The notes beneath the pieces were generated by a model. The model had not been told where the DNA came from, did not search any database, and saw only the letters and a program-made list of their open reading frames with translations. DNA of 5,352 bases from Spirochaetales bacterium (GTDB lineage Bacteria; Spirochaetota; Spirochaetia; B11-G9): contig JALTGJ010000030.1 of assembly GCA_027077185.1 (NCBI GenBank), positions 1 to 5,352 of the forward strand, given 5' to 3'. A program made the translations under genes and the position numbers. Positions 1 to 5,309 of this stretch are shown here, piece by piece. How positions within the stretch are numbered: the stretch's first letter is position 1; each line of letters opens with the position of its first letter.

Positions 1-80
1 ACCTAATTATTCTCTGAAGCTTTTACCTTGTCTGTAAATTTAGATAGTTTGCTGAGAATGACCGTTATATCTGCCCCATA

Positions 81-1436
81 TTAAAAGTATATGGAAAACC
101 CCAGATAGGCCTTAAAATAGTTTGGTGAATATAGATTTTCACTTATCAGCCTTCCATCGGGCATCATAAAAGGGTTTAATCCAAAAGACTCAATTGCAAA
201 ATCTTCCGTTCCGTAATAATACTCCCCTGTTGTGGAACTTTGAGCATTTAAATTCGAAGGGGGAAGTATAAAAGAAAAAATATACGAACATCCAAGGTTA
301 AATGCAAACCTGGGCAGAATAAAATATTCAAAGTCCAATGCACTTGTTAACCCCAGTCCAAGAAAATCCATGGAAACCTCGTATCTTTTAAAGGCTATCC
401 CCTGATTTATTAAAATTGGCACATTATCGTAAACCTGATTAATTCGAATAATGTTAATATGGGGACCAAGACCTGCAGAGATGTTCATTTTCTGAGTAAC
501 GGAATAGACATAGGAAAAAACCAGACCAGCAGTGCTTGTAGTCTGATTAAGGGTGTAGTAATTTATATCTGCAGATAATTTTGTTTTAACAGCAGATTTT
601 CCAAGTGGACTAAAACTGCCATCTTTTTCCCAGAAACCAAGTATAATAGGATCGAGTTGATCAAAGACATTATCATAAGCAGTCAGGTTTATCATTTCCC
701 CAATAGTTCGTTTATCAAAAAACACATCATGGCCTTTAAGATCAAGATTAAGACTTAGCTTCCAGTTCCGGCCCAGCCGGTATGTCAGCCTGGCTCCTCC
801 GGAACCTGCATGAATAAGACCATCCCCAACCTTAACAGCCTGGGCCTGGGGAACCAGCAAATATCTTGTGGGAGTCAGAAAAAAGGAAACACCAATCCCA
901 TTGGCCGTTACAAACTCATAGGCAATCTGCTTACCAAGCTCTATCATGGTATCCTTTGGAACAGATCTGCTGACTGCAGCTATAAGCTCTGTTGTTTCCA
1001 CATCTATTAATTGAAGACTTATTATAAAACTATTATTTTCCGAGGTCACACTTCCATCTATAAGAAGCTTTATGCCCTGAATTTTCCCCGGCTCTATACT
1101 GTCATTTCCTTCAGTAATTCCAGAAAGGGAAAGTTTAATCTCCTCCAGGGAAGTATTTAATGCTTTTCTATCTATATATTTAAAAACAAGACTGTCTGAT
1201 ATGGATTTTTTTAGAAGCGCTTCTATGGCCTCACCTACATAATTATCCGCAGCAGCTTTAGAGGCATTTTTTATTTCGATTATAGAAACTGATTGTTTGG
1301 AAAAAAATGGTGTATCAGATTTTGCAGCAGTATAATCCGAAGCAAGTTCTTCTACCAGACCATTAATTGTGTTTGTAACTGATAGGGAGAAAAGCATTGC
1401 AGGAAGCAGCAGAAAAATAAGAATAAACTTTTTCAT
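81..1436 (-). CDS. Exported CsgG/LpoB-like domain protein with C-terminal outer-membrane beta-barrel
   Basis: Predicted 451-aa outer-membrane protein of unknown specific function. Residues 1-19 form a signal peptide (MKK, hydrophobic core, then LFSLS) with no lipobox Cys. Residues ~48-175 resemble the CsgG/FlgO/LpoB alpha-beta fold: a strand SVSIIEIKN, a helix with paired Lys (EALLKKSISDS), the 'YIDRKALNTSLEEIKLSLSGI' stretch typical of these domains (here residues 88-107), then LLIDGSVT and a strand pair ending in LIDVETTELIAA. Residues ~185-451 alternate hydrophobic and polar residues, rich in Tyr and Phe, in many amphipathic strands, and end in YLGFSIYF, a typical barrel terminal strand recognised by the BAM machinery. 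The start is secure: AAGGAGA lies 6 nt upstream. The same-strand EamA gene is 169 bp upstream, but this gene has its own promoter. CsgG-like domains usually act in export channels or periplasmic regulation; fused to a barrel, a surface or secretion-associated role is inference. Domain calls are from pattern only. Confidence 0.85.
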   Translation of the reverse strand: MKKFILIFLLLPAMLFSLSVTNTINGLVEELASDYTAAKSDTPFFSKQSVSIIEIKNASKAAADNYVGEAIEALLKKSISDSLVFKYIDRKALNTSLEEIKLSLSGITEGNDSIEPGKIQGIKLLIDGSVTSENNSFIISLQLIDVETTELIAAVSRSVPKDTMIELGKQIAYEFVTANGIGVSFFLTPTRYLLVPQAQAVKVGDGLIHAGSGGARLTYRLGRNWKLSLNLDLKGHDVFFDKRTIGEMINLTAYDNVFDQLDPIILGFWEKDGSFSPLGKSAVKTKLSADINYYTLNQTTSTAGLVFSYVYSVTQKMNISAGLGPHINIIRINQVYDNVPILINQGIAFKRYEVSMDFLGLGLTSALDFEYFILPRFAFNLGCSYIFSFILPPSNLNAQSSTTGEYYYGTEDFAIESFGLNPFMMPDGRLISENLYSPNYFKAYLGFSIYF

Positions 1437-1442
1437 TTATTA

Positions 1443-1449
1443 TCTCCTT
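1443..1449 (-). promoter_or_regulatory. Strong ribosome binding site of the barrel protein gene
   Basis: Minus-strand AAGGAGA lies 6 nt before the ATG at 1436. It fixes the start codon and contrasts with the EamA and metalloprotease genes, which have no visible Shine-Dalgarno sequence. Confidence 0.85.
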
Positions 1450-1458
1450 ACCTGAATA

Positions 1459-1486
1459 ATTATACACCAAAACTGCTAATTAACAA
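1459..1486 (-). promoter_or_regulatory. Sigma70-type promoter for the barrel protein gene
   Basis: The minus strand reads TTGTTA (1486-1481), a 16-bp spacer and a perfect TATAAT (1464-1459). The expected transcription start is near 1452, giving a leader of about 15 nt that carries the ribosome binding site. This implies the gene can be transcribed independently of the upstream EamA gene. The call rests on motif match only. Confidence 0.65.
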
Positions 1487-1538
1487 AAGAAAAACTTACA
1501 CTGGTGGATTTTTCGCCAGCTTTACTGTTCTGTGTTAG

Positions 1539-1553
1539 AGTAGAGCTTCTACT
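1539..1553. repeat. Short perfect hairpin in the EamA-barrel intergenic region
   Basis: AGTAGA-GCT-TCTACT forms a 6-bp stem with a 3-nt loop, about 50 nt past the EamA stop codon on the minus strand. No U-rich run follows on either strand, so it is not a convincing intrinsic terminator. It could be an RNA-stabilising 3' hairpin or chance. Confidence 0.35.
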
Positions 1554-1605
1554 AAAGTTCTAAATGTGAAACAGCGCAAAAGGCCTCACTGGTTTTATAT
1601 ATTGT

Positions 1606-2496
1606 TTAGACTGAAGAGGAGGCCGCCTTTGGAGAAACAAACAGTCCCCATATTTCACTAAAAAGGACTCCACCAAGAATTATTACTCCACCAAGGAATT
1701 CCTGCAGGCCTATATACTCTTCAAGAAAAAAGTAACCCAGAATAATTGCTATTACAGGTTCCAGGGCATAAATAACAACAGCACGAACAGGAGTTGTCCC
1801 TTTCTGATATCTGTTCATTAAATATAGCGCTCCTACAGTTCCTGGTATAACAAGATAAGACAAGGCTATAAGCAGATTTACAGTAGGAACAAAAACAAGG
1901 GTTTCAGAAAAGGGTATTAGCATTACAGAAAACACTGCAGTAAAGAAAAATTGCAGACCGGAAAGAACACCAACATCATAAATTCTGGAATATTTATCCA
2001 GAAGAACTACAGTAAAGGCGTAACCCAAAGCAACCAGAACAGTTATAGAATCTCCCATATTCCAACCGGAAGCAGAAGGTGAAGTAAAAATTAACATACC
2101 TGTAAATGCTATTACAAGACCTATAAGATTAATAGGACTAACCTTCTTTTTTAGAAGAAGGAACTGCAATAGCGGGGTCATTAAAGCATAACCGTAGGAT
2201 ATAAGACTGGACTTTGCAACAGTTGTCATGGTCAGTCCAATTGTCAGCATTCCATAACCAACAAAAGTGGAAAAACCAAGTATTAACCCGGCTTTTACAA
2301 AACATGGGGATATAAGTCTGCGTCTTTTTATTATTACCGGAAGAAAAAATAAAAATGCCAGAAAAAAACGAACCACAACCATCAATAAGGGGGAAATATC
2401 ACTTAGGCCTGCCTTTATTATTGGGAAGGTTCCTCCCCATATAAGAGTTACAAGAATTAACATAAGTTCACTTTTAAACTGTTCTTTACTTTTCAT
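1606..2496 (-). CDS. EamA-family (DMT superfamily) inner-membrane transporter
   Basis: A 296-aa protein of typical EamA length with about ten hydrophobic segments in two repeated halves (residues ~10-137 and ~150-285). Family hallmarks visible are LIWGGTFPIIKAG (18-30), an Arg in the second segment (VVVRFFLAF), AKSSLISYGYALMTPLL (94-110) closing the first repeat, and ALEPVIAIILGYFFLEE (244-260) in the second. Family members export amino acids, metabolites or drugs; the substrate cannot be read from sequence. The start at 2496 gives the normal N-terminus, but no Shine-Dalgarno sequence precedes it. The predicted -10 ends only 9 nt before the ATG, suggesting a leaderless or nearly leaderless mRNA. 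The first ~21 codons and most of the promoter are duplicated at 3304-3398. The gene diverges from the antitoxin gene on the other strand. Confidence 0.93.
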   Translation of the reverse strand: MKSKEQFKSELMLILVTLIWGGTFPIIKAGLSDISPLLMVVVRFFLAFLFFLPVIIKRRRLISPCFVKAGLILGFSTFVGYGMLTIGLTMTTVAKSSLISYGYALMTPLLQFLLLKKKVSPINLIGLVIAFTGMLIFTSPSASGWNMGDSITVLVALGYAFTVVLLDKYSRIYDVGVLSGLQFFFTAVFSVMLIPFSETLVFVPTVNLLIALSYLVIPGTVGALYLMNRYQKGTTPVRAVVIYALEPVIAIILGYFFLEEYIGLQEFLGGVIILGGVLFSEIWGLFVSPKAASSSV

Positions 2497-2529
2497 GGTT
2501 ATAATTTGATATCAGAAAAGGGGGATTGT
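2435..2529. repeat. 95-bp direct repeat, copy 1 (functional EamA 5' end and upstream DNA)
   Basis: Matches 3304-3398 at a constant offset of 869 bp with a single difference (A2455 versus G3324), which is synonymous in the EamA frame (ATT/ATC, Ile14). It covers the first ~21 EamA codons, the -10 and the spacer, and ends at the first base of the -35 box. Beyond both ends the two loci share no similarity. Confidence 0.97.
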
Positions 2530-2534
2530 GACAA
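2506..2534 (-). promoter_or_regulatory. Predicted EamA promoter with extended -10, near-leaderless
   Basis: The minus strand reads TTGTCA (2534-2529), a 17-bp spacer and TATCAA (2511-2506), the latter preceded by TGA, which makes an extended -10. The ATG at 2496 is 9 nt after the -10, so the transcript would start at or a few bases before the start codon. In the duplicate copy the corresponding -35 is TAGCAA, because homology stops inside this box. The call rests on motifs only. Confidence 0.5.
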
Positions 2535-2572
2535 TGGGAAAATTTGACAATAAATCCCATTTGGGATATATT
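2533..2572 (+). promoter_or_regulatory. Antitoxin promoter with overlapping operator-like dyads
   Basis: TTGACA (2544-2549), a 17-bp spacer and TATATT (2567-2572) make a near-consensus sigma70 promoter. The half-sequence TGGGA or its complement occurs three times: TGGGA 2535-2539, TCCCA 2555-2559 and TGGGA 2562-2566. The last two form ATCCCA-TT-TGGGAT, which sits between -35 and -10. The outer pair forms AATGGGA...TCCCATT across the -35. RelB/DinJ antitoxins are known to autorepress by binding such palindromes as ribbon-helix-helix dimers; that this protein binds here is inference. The outer half-site also touches the divergent EamA -35 box. Confidence 0.75.
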
Positions 2573-2578
2573 AAGACC

Positions 2579-2583
2579 AAGGA
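2579..2583 (+). promoter_or_regulatory. Ribosome binding site that sets the antitoxin start
   Basis: AAGGA lies 7 nt before the ATG at 2591. The predicted transcription start (about 2579) falls at this site, so the in-frame ATG at 2528 lies upstream of the promoter and cannot be the start used. The leader would be only about a dozen bases. Confidence 0.8.
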
Positions 2584-2590
2584 TGAAAAC

Positions 2591-2860
2591 ATGGCAAAAA
2601 CACAAACAACAATACGAATAGAAGAAAATAATTATAAAAAAGCCAGGAAATTACTCAAAATTATCGGGCTAAGCTATTCACAGGCAGTAAATATGTTTAA
2701 CAGCATGATTGTACTTAACCAGGGATTGCCATTTGATGTAAAAATTCCTAATAATCTGACATTGGAAGCAATGGAAGAAGCAAATAAACTGGAGGGGGAT
2801 TATATTACATTAAATGATTTAAAAAGGACTACCTCTTCCACAAGAGTCCAAAGATCATAA
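2591..2860 (+). CDS. RelB/DinJ-type antitoxin with a deletion-altered C-terminus
   Basis: An 89-aa protein of the RelB/DinJ ribbon-helix-helix antitoxin family. Residues ~5-45 give the DNA-binding fold: the strand TQTTIRIEE, a helix (YKKARKLLKIIG) and LSYSQAVNMFNSMI. GLPFDVKIPN (45-54), a hallmark of DinJ/RelB, leads into the toxin-binding part. The native protein probably ended soon after DYITLNDLK (70-78). The last 11 residues (RTTSSTRVQRS) are toxin-gene DNA read in the wrong frame, so the C-terminus is a deletion product. The start at 2591 is chosen over an in-frame ATG 21 codons upstream because the promoter and ribosome binding site lie between them. The cognate toxin survives only as a fragment, so the product may be a solo autorepressor or an antitoxin against a related toxin elsewhere; that is inference. 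Confidence 0.85.
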   Translation: MAKTQTTIRIEENNYKKARKLLKIIGLSYSQAVNMFNSMIVLNQGLPFDVKIPNNLTLEAMEEANKLEGDYITLNDLKRTTSSTRVQRS

Positions 2861-2987
2861 ATTAGTTGGTACTTTTAAAGAATTTCGTGAACTGCATATT
2901 TCTGGAGATCTGTTAATTATATATTCAATTGAAAATGATATTTTGAAACTTGTTCGAATAGGGACACATGCTCAGTTATTTGAGTAG
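2823..2987 (+). pseudogene. yafQ: YafQ-type mRNA interferase toxin, 3' fragment
   Basis: A 54-codon open frame runs from just after a stop (TAA 2820-2822) to TAG 2985-2987, overlapping the antitoxin gene end in another frame. It starts KGLPLPQESKDHKLVG and ends RIGTHAQLF plus Glu. Compared from memory with the 92-aa E. coli YafQ, it aligns without gaps at an offset of 38 residues. All residues named as important in YafQ are kept: His50, His63, Asp67, His87 and Phe91 correspond to fragment residues His12, His25, Asp29, His49 and Phe53. The first ~38 residues (N-terminal helices) and the start codon are gone, and no ATG or GTG in frame can replace it. The toxin is normally a ribosome-dependent ribonuclease; this remnant should not be made. 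Confidence 0.9.
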
Positions 2988-2989
2988 CC

Positions 2990-3018
2990 TTAAACTACAT
3001 GAATGACTTCATGTTTAA
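2990..3018. repeat. Imperfect palindrome between the toxin and transposase remnants
   Basis: TTAAAC (2990-2995) pairs with GTTTAA (3013-3018), and ATGAA (2999-3003) with TTCAT (3008-3012) around the loop TGAC. TAC at 2996-2998 bulges out. An alternative fold pairs ACATGAA with TTCATGT. It begins 2 nt after the toxin stop and ends 1 nt before the transposase-fragment stop on the opposite strand. It could be a bidirectional terminator-like hairpin or a REP-like end of the transposase unit; neither can be shown from one copy. Confidence 0.5.
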
Positions 3019-3019
3019 A

Positions 3020-3304
3020 TTATCTCGTGAGCTTTTCTTCATCCAATAATAATTTTCCTGGATCATTCCTAATAACAATAATACCATGAAAATGATCGGG
3101 CATAAGAACATACTCATCAAGGGTAATATTTTCAAAATAAGAAGGTATTTTATTCCACTGATTATCAATTATTTTACCAATTCGGGTTAGTTTACAATCT
3201 ATCTGATAAGGGAAAGATATTTTGTTTGAGTTATGATCAGATACATCACCATGGGCAGGGGCATGTTTATCCCTATCTTTACCTCCATCCCCGGCTAGCC
3301 CCAC
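3020..3304 (-). pseudogene. REP-associated tyrosine transposase (IS200-like/RAYT) fragment
   Basis: A 94-codon frame opening at GTG. Residues 41-80 are diagnostic: RIGKIIDNQWNKIPSYF, then LDEYVLMPDHFHGIIVI, with the HUH metal-binding motif His71-Phe-His73. RAYT proteins are single-strand DNA nucleases/transposases linked to REP palindromes. Missing on one side is the N-terminal module (the usual YDYS...YF.TI segment). Missing on the other is everything after the HUH strand, including the catalytic Tyr and the W-Q...H-I-I-R region. Residues ~2-36, rich in Gly, Asp and His (KDRDKHAPAHGDV), may be the variable loop seen in some relatives. The GTG start is the first base of the downstream 95-bp repeat copy and has no ribosome binding site, so it is a junction artefact. 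The fragment is probably inactive. Confidence 0.85.
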
Positions 3305-3365
3305 CCCATATAAGAGTTACAAGGATTAACATAAGTTCACTTTTAAACTGTTCTTTACTTTTCAT
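3279..3365 (-). pseudogene. Duplicated 5' stub of the EamA transporter gene
   Basis: From ATG at 3365 the minus strand encodes the same first ~21 residues as the EamA protein at 1606-2496 (starting MKSKEQFKSELM and reaching LIWGG). It then leaves homology and reads ASRGWR before TAA at 3279-3281, 28 codons in all. Its -10 region is intact but the -35 differs (TAGCAA). It overlaps the transposase fragment in another frame. It could be translated to a short hydrophobic peptide, but nothing suggests a function. Confidence 0.85.
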
Positions 3366-3398
3366 GGTTATAATTTGATATCAGAAAAGGGGGATTGT
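3304..3398. repeat. 95-bp direct repeat, copy 2 (orphan EamA 5' end)
   Basis: Partner of 2435-2529, 94/95 identical. Together the copies enclose 2530-3303. Divergence begins abruptly at 3303 on one side, where the transposase fragment starts, and at 3399 on the other, where the metalloprotease upstream region starts. Confidence 0.97.
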
Positions 3399-3407
3399 TG
3401 CTATAAT
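3399..3407 (+). promoter_or_regulatory. Extended -10 promoter candidate for the metalloprotease gene
   Basis: TGCTATAAT is a perfect extended -10 (TGnTATAAT), which can work without a good -35. The nearest -35-like TTGATA (3375-3380) is 21 bp away, too far to be standard. Expected transcription start is near 3414, giving a leader of about 64 nt. Its TG is the first dinucleotide after repeat copy 2. Confidence 0.55.
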
Positions 3408-3419
3408 CAATAAGAGATT

Positions 3420-3449
3420 TTGACAAAAAAATAGTCATAGATAGATATT
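3420..3449 (+). promoter_or_regulatory. Second promoter candidate for the metalloprotease gene
   Basis: A consensus TTGACA (3420-3425) is followed after 18 bp by GATATT (3444-3449), or after 16 bp by TAGATA (3442-3447). The -35 is strong and the -10 weak, so this is an alternative to the extended -10 upstream. The surrounding DNA is very AT-rich with repeated ATAG. Confidence 0.4.
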
Positions 3450-3462
3450 CATATATAAATGA

Positions 3463-3475
3463 TATAGAATCTATA
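3463..3475. repeat. Small dyad immediately before the metalloprotease start codon
   Basis: TATAG-AAT-CTATA ends 2 nt before the ATG at 3478, where a ribosome binding site would be expected; none is present. It may be an operator half, an RNA hairpin influencing initiation, or chance in AT-rich DNA. Confidence 0.3.
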
Positions 3476-3477
3476 AT

Positions 3478-5307
3478 ATGAAAAATCGATATATTATCAA
3501 AATAACTATTATTTTATTGTTGACTTTTATACTTTTTTTCCCAGCTTGCAGCAGCGATACTCCTGCAAGCCCCGTTTCATTATTACCTGGAGATATTATT
3601 ATCACGGAAGTAGGAAGTGGTTATTATATCAATGGTTCAAGATGGCTGGAAGTTTACAATAAAAGTTCTGAAGCCGTTAATTTATCAAGGTATAAGTTAA
3701 AAACATGGGCATATGACAGTTCCGATAGTAAAATTTACTTAACAACTTTTGATCTGCCAAGTCTGACTATCCAACCTGGTGGCTATTCAATCATCAGAGG
3801 GAAAACTACAGATTATTTTACCAATAGTGATAATATCGTATATATTAGTTCCGGAACAAAAACTCCTTATTGGCAGAGTGGAGGATTTATAGAACTACTT
3901 ATTGATGGAATTACAAATGATTTTGTACGGTTTGGGGCAGAAACAAATATTCCTGGAACCTCCGGTAACTGGGATGTATCAAGTGCGCCCGCGCTACCCT
4001 TTGGAGCAGAATCTGATTTTGGGAAAAGTATTGCACGAGACGGATCAAACTCCGATACAAACAGTGGAACAGACTGGACACTTACAGAATTTGCAACTTT
4101 CGCAGGTCCAAATGATATAGTTTCTACTACAGATACTGATAGTGACGGTATTCCGGATGAAAGTGAGACAGCTCCCGGGGATACTTTCGCAGGGCTGCCT
4201 CTCTATGATTGGGGTGCAAGAATTGGTGTAAGGGATATATTTATTCATATAAACTATATGGACTCCACCGATGAAGGGGTAATACCCAGAGAAGAAGCAC
4301 TTCAAAAGGTAGTAGATACATTTGCAAATTCTGGGCAAAATATAGCAATCCATTTTGATGTGGGAGATCTATATGATAACTCGCCGGGTACGAATGTTGC
4401 CAGATTCGATCTTGACGATAAAAATCACAAAGTCCCATTTGCTGAGGCAGTAACCCTTGGTATTGTTTCAGGCAAAGCTAATCTATATACATATAAAAAT
4501 AATTACATGGACCTTGCCAGAAAACAAATTTTCCACTATTTACTTTTTGGTAATACCCAAACAGGGTCACCAAAGGGCTCTTCCGGACTTGCAGAACTAA
4601 ATGGAAATGATTTTATGGTTACTCTGGGAGAATGGGAGCTTGATTCCAGTAATACAACAAATACCAACTATCTGATTAATTTTCAGGCAGCAACCATAAT
4701 GCATGAACTGGGACATAACCTTGGATTGCACCATGGGGGAGATGTCGATGAGAATTATAAACCCAATTATATAAGTATTATGAATTATCTGTATCAGTTA
4801 TCCGGATTACCGACAGATGGTGTAAGCGAAGGTGACAGATATTATTTTGATTATGACCCTGATCCTTATGTTCATGGAATCGCATTTTATAGTGATCTTA
4901 CTAATGGACCGGATAAAACAACCTTTAAGCTCGATTATTCTGGCGGTACAGCGGCGAATATTAATGAAAACTCTATCACTGAATCAGAGGGGCTTAGATG
5001 GGGTGTTGATAATGCGATAGATTATAATCTTGACAGTGATACTACCGATTCAGGACTTTCTATGTCAATAAATAGCAACGGAGGATCTACTGATGCGGGG
5101 ATTACAACCATCAGCGATTTTAATGACTGGGCATCCCTGAACCTTCTTTTTATGCGGGAATGGAGTGGAGATATGTCTGGCGCATCAATACATCAGGAAA
5201 CTTCTAAAAATATTATTTTCATGCCAAATCCGGCACAGAATGATTTTCAGCAAATATACCCGGAGCACCCCCTTAAAAATGTTTCCAAAAGGATGAAAAA
5301 AAATTAA
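3478..5307 (+). CDS. Lipoprotein metalloprotease with lamin-tail-like domain
   Basis: A 609-aa predicted lipoprotein. Residues 1-23 are a signal peptide with lipobox FPAC; Cys24 would be lipidated and the protein anchored in a membrane, likely facing outward. Residues ~38-212 look like an LTD (lamin tail) beta-sandwich: IIITEVGSGY, SRWLEVYNKSSEAVNLSRYKL, PGGYSIIRG, GGFIELLIDG. Residues 219-227 (DTDSDGIPD) match thrombospondin type-3/calcium-binding linkers. Residues ~245-565 hold a zinc protease domain with HExxHxxGxxH (His409, Glu410, His413, Gly416, His419) followed by GGD and a Met-turn SIMNY (Met435), the metzincin signature. KPNYISIMNY, LDYSGG and SDFNDWASL also recur in uncharacterised bacterial and archaeal zinc-dependent proteases. 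All zinc ligands and the catalytic Glu are present, so activity is likely; the substrate is unknown. The start has no Shine-Dalgarno but begins exactly at the signal peptide. The next gene starts 2 nt after the stop. Confidence 0.88.
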   Translation: MKNRYIIKITIILLLTFILFFPACSSDTPASPVSLLPGDIIITEVGSGYYINGSRWLEVYNKSSEAVNLSRYKLKTWAYDSSDSKIYLTTFDLPSLTIQPGGYSIIRGKTTDYFTNSDNIVYISSGTKTPYWQSGGFIELLIDGITNDFVRFGAETNIPGTSGNWDVSSAPALPFGAESDFGKSIARDGSNSDTNSGTDWTLTEFATFAGPNDIVSTTDTDSDGIPDESETAPGDTFAGLPLYDWGARIGVRDIFIHINYMDSTDEGVIPREEALQKVVDTFANSGQNIAIHFDVGDLYDNSPGTNVARFDLDDKNHKVPFAEAVTLGIVSGKANLYTYKNNYMDLARKQIFHYLLFGNTQTGSPKGSSGLAELNGNDFMVTLGEWELDSSNTTNTNYLINFQAATIMHELGHNLGLHHGGDVDENYKPNYISIMNYLYQLSGLPTDGVSEGDRYYFDYDPDPYVHGIAFYSDLTNGPDKTTFKLDYSGGTAANINENSITESEGLRWGVDNAIDYNLDSDTTDSGLSMSINSNGGSTDAGITTISDFNDWASLNLLFMREWSGDMSGASIHQETSKNIIFMPNPAQNDFQQIYPEHPLKNVSKRMKKN

Positions 5308-5309
5308 AT

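Noticed and set aside
1..80. A 25-codon open frame continuing in frame after the stop of the barrel protein gene on the minus strand
   Set aside because: The barrel protein already ends with a proper terminal strand and Phe, and the continuation has no start codon, no ribosome binding site and no recognisable similarity.
1539..1605. Intrinsic terminator for the EamA gene
   Set aside because: The only clean hairpin has a 6-bp stem with little GC and no following T-run on the minus strand.
2528..2590. A 21-codon N-terminal extension of the antitoxin from ATG at 2528
   Set aside because: It lies upstream of the -35/-10 promoter, has no family similarity, and the ATG at 2591 has a good ribosome binding site.
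2818..2830. Programmed -1 frameshift at TTTAAAAAGG joining antitoxin and toxin
   Set aside because: The toxin frame needs a +1 (or -2) shift, so a -1 slip would not reach it; a deletion scar explains the sequence better.
2985..3020. Integron attC site, since toxin-antitoxin genes are common in integron cassettes
   Set aside because: The inverted arms TTAAAC/GTTTAA do not fit the RYYYAAC and GTTRRRY core sites, and there is no array of similar sites in the window.
2435..3398. Treating the 95-bp repeats as target-site duplications of a transposon
   Set aside because: They are far longer than known target-site duplications, no terminal inverted repeats lie just inside them, and IS200-like/RAYT elements do not make such duplications.
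3902..5020. Other open frames overlapping the metalloprotease gene on both strands
   Set aside because: They lack ribosome binding sites and domain patterns, and the long frame with a complete protease motif explains the region.
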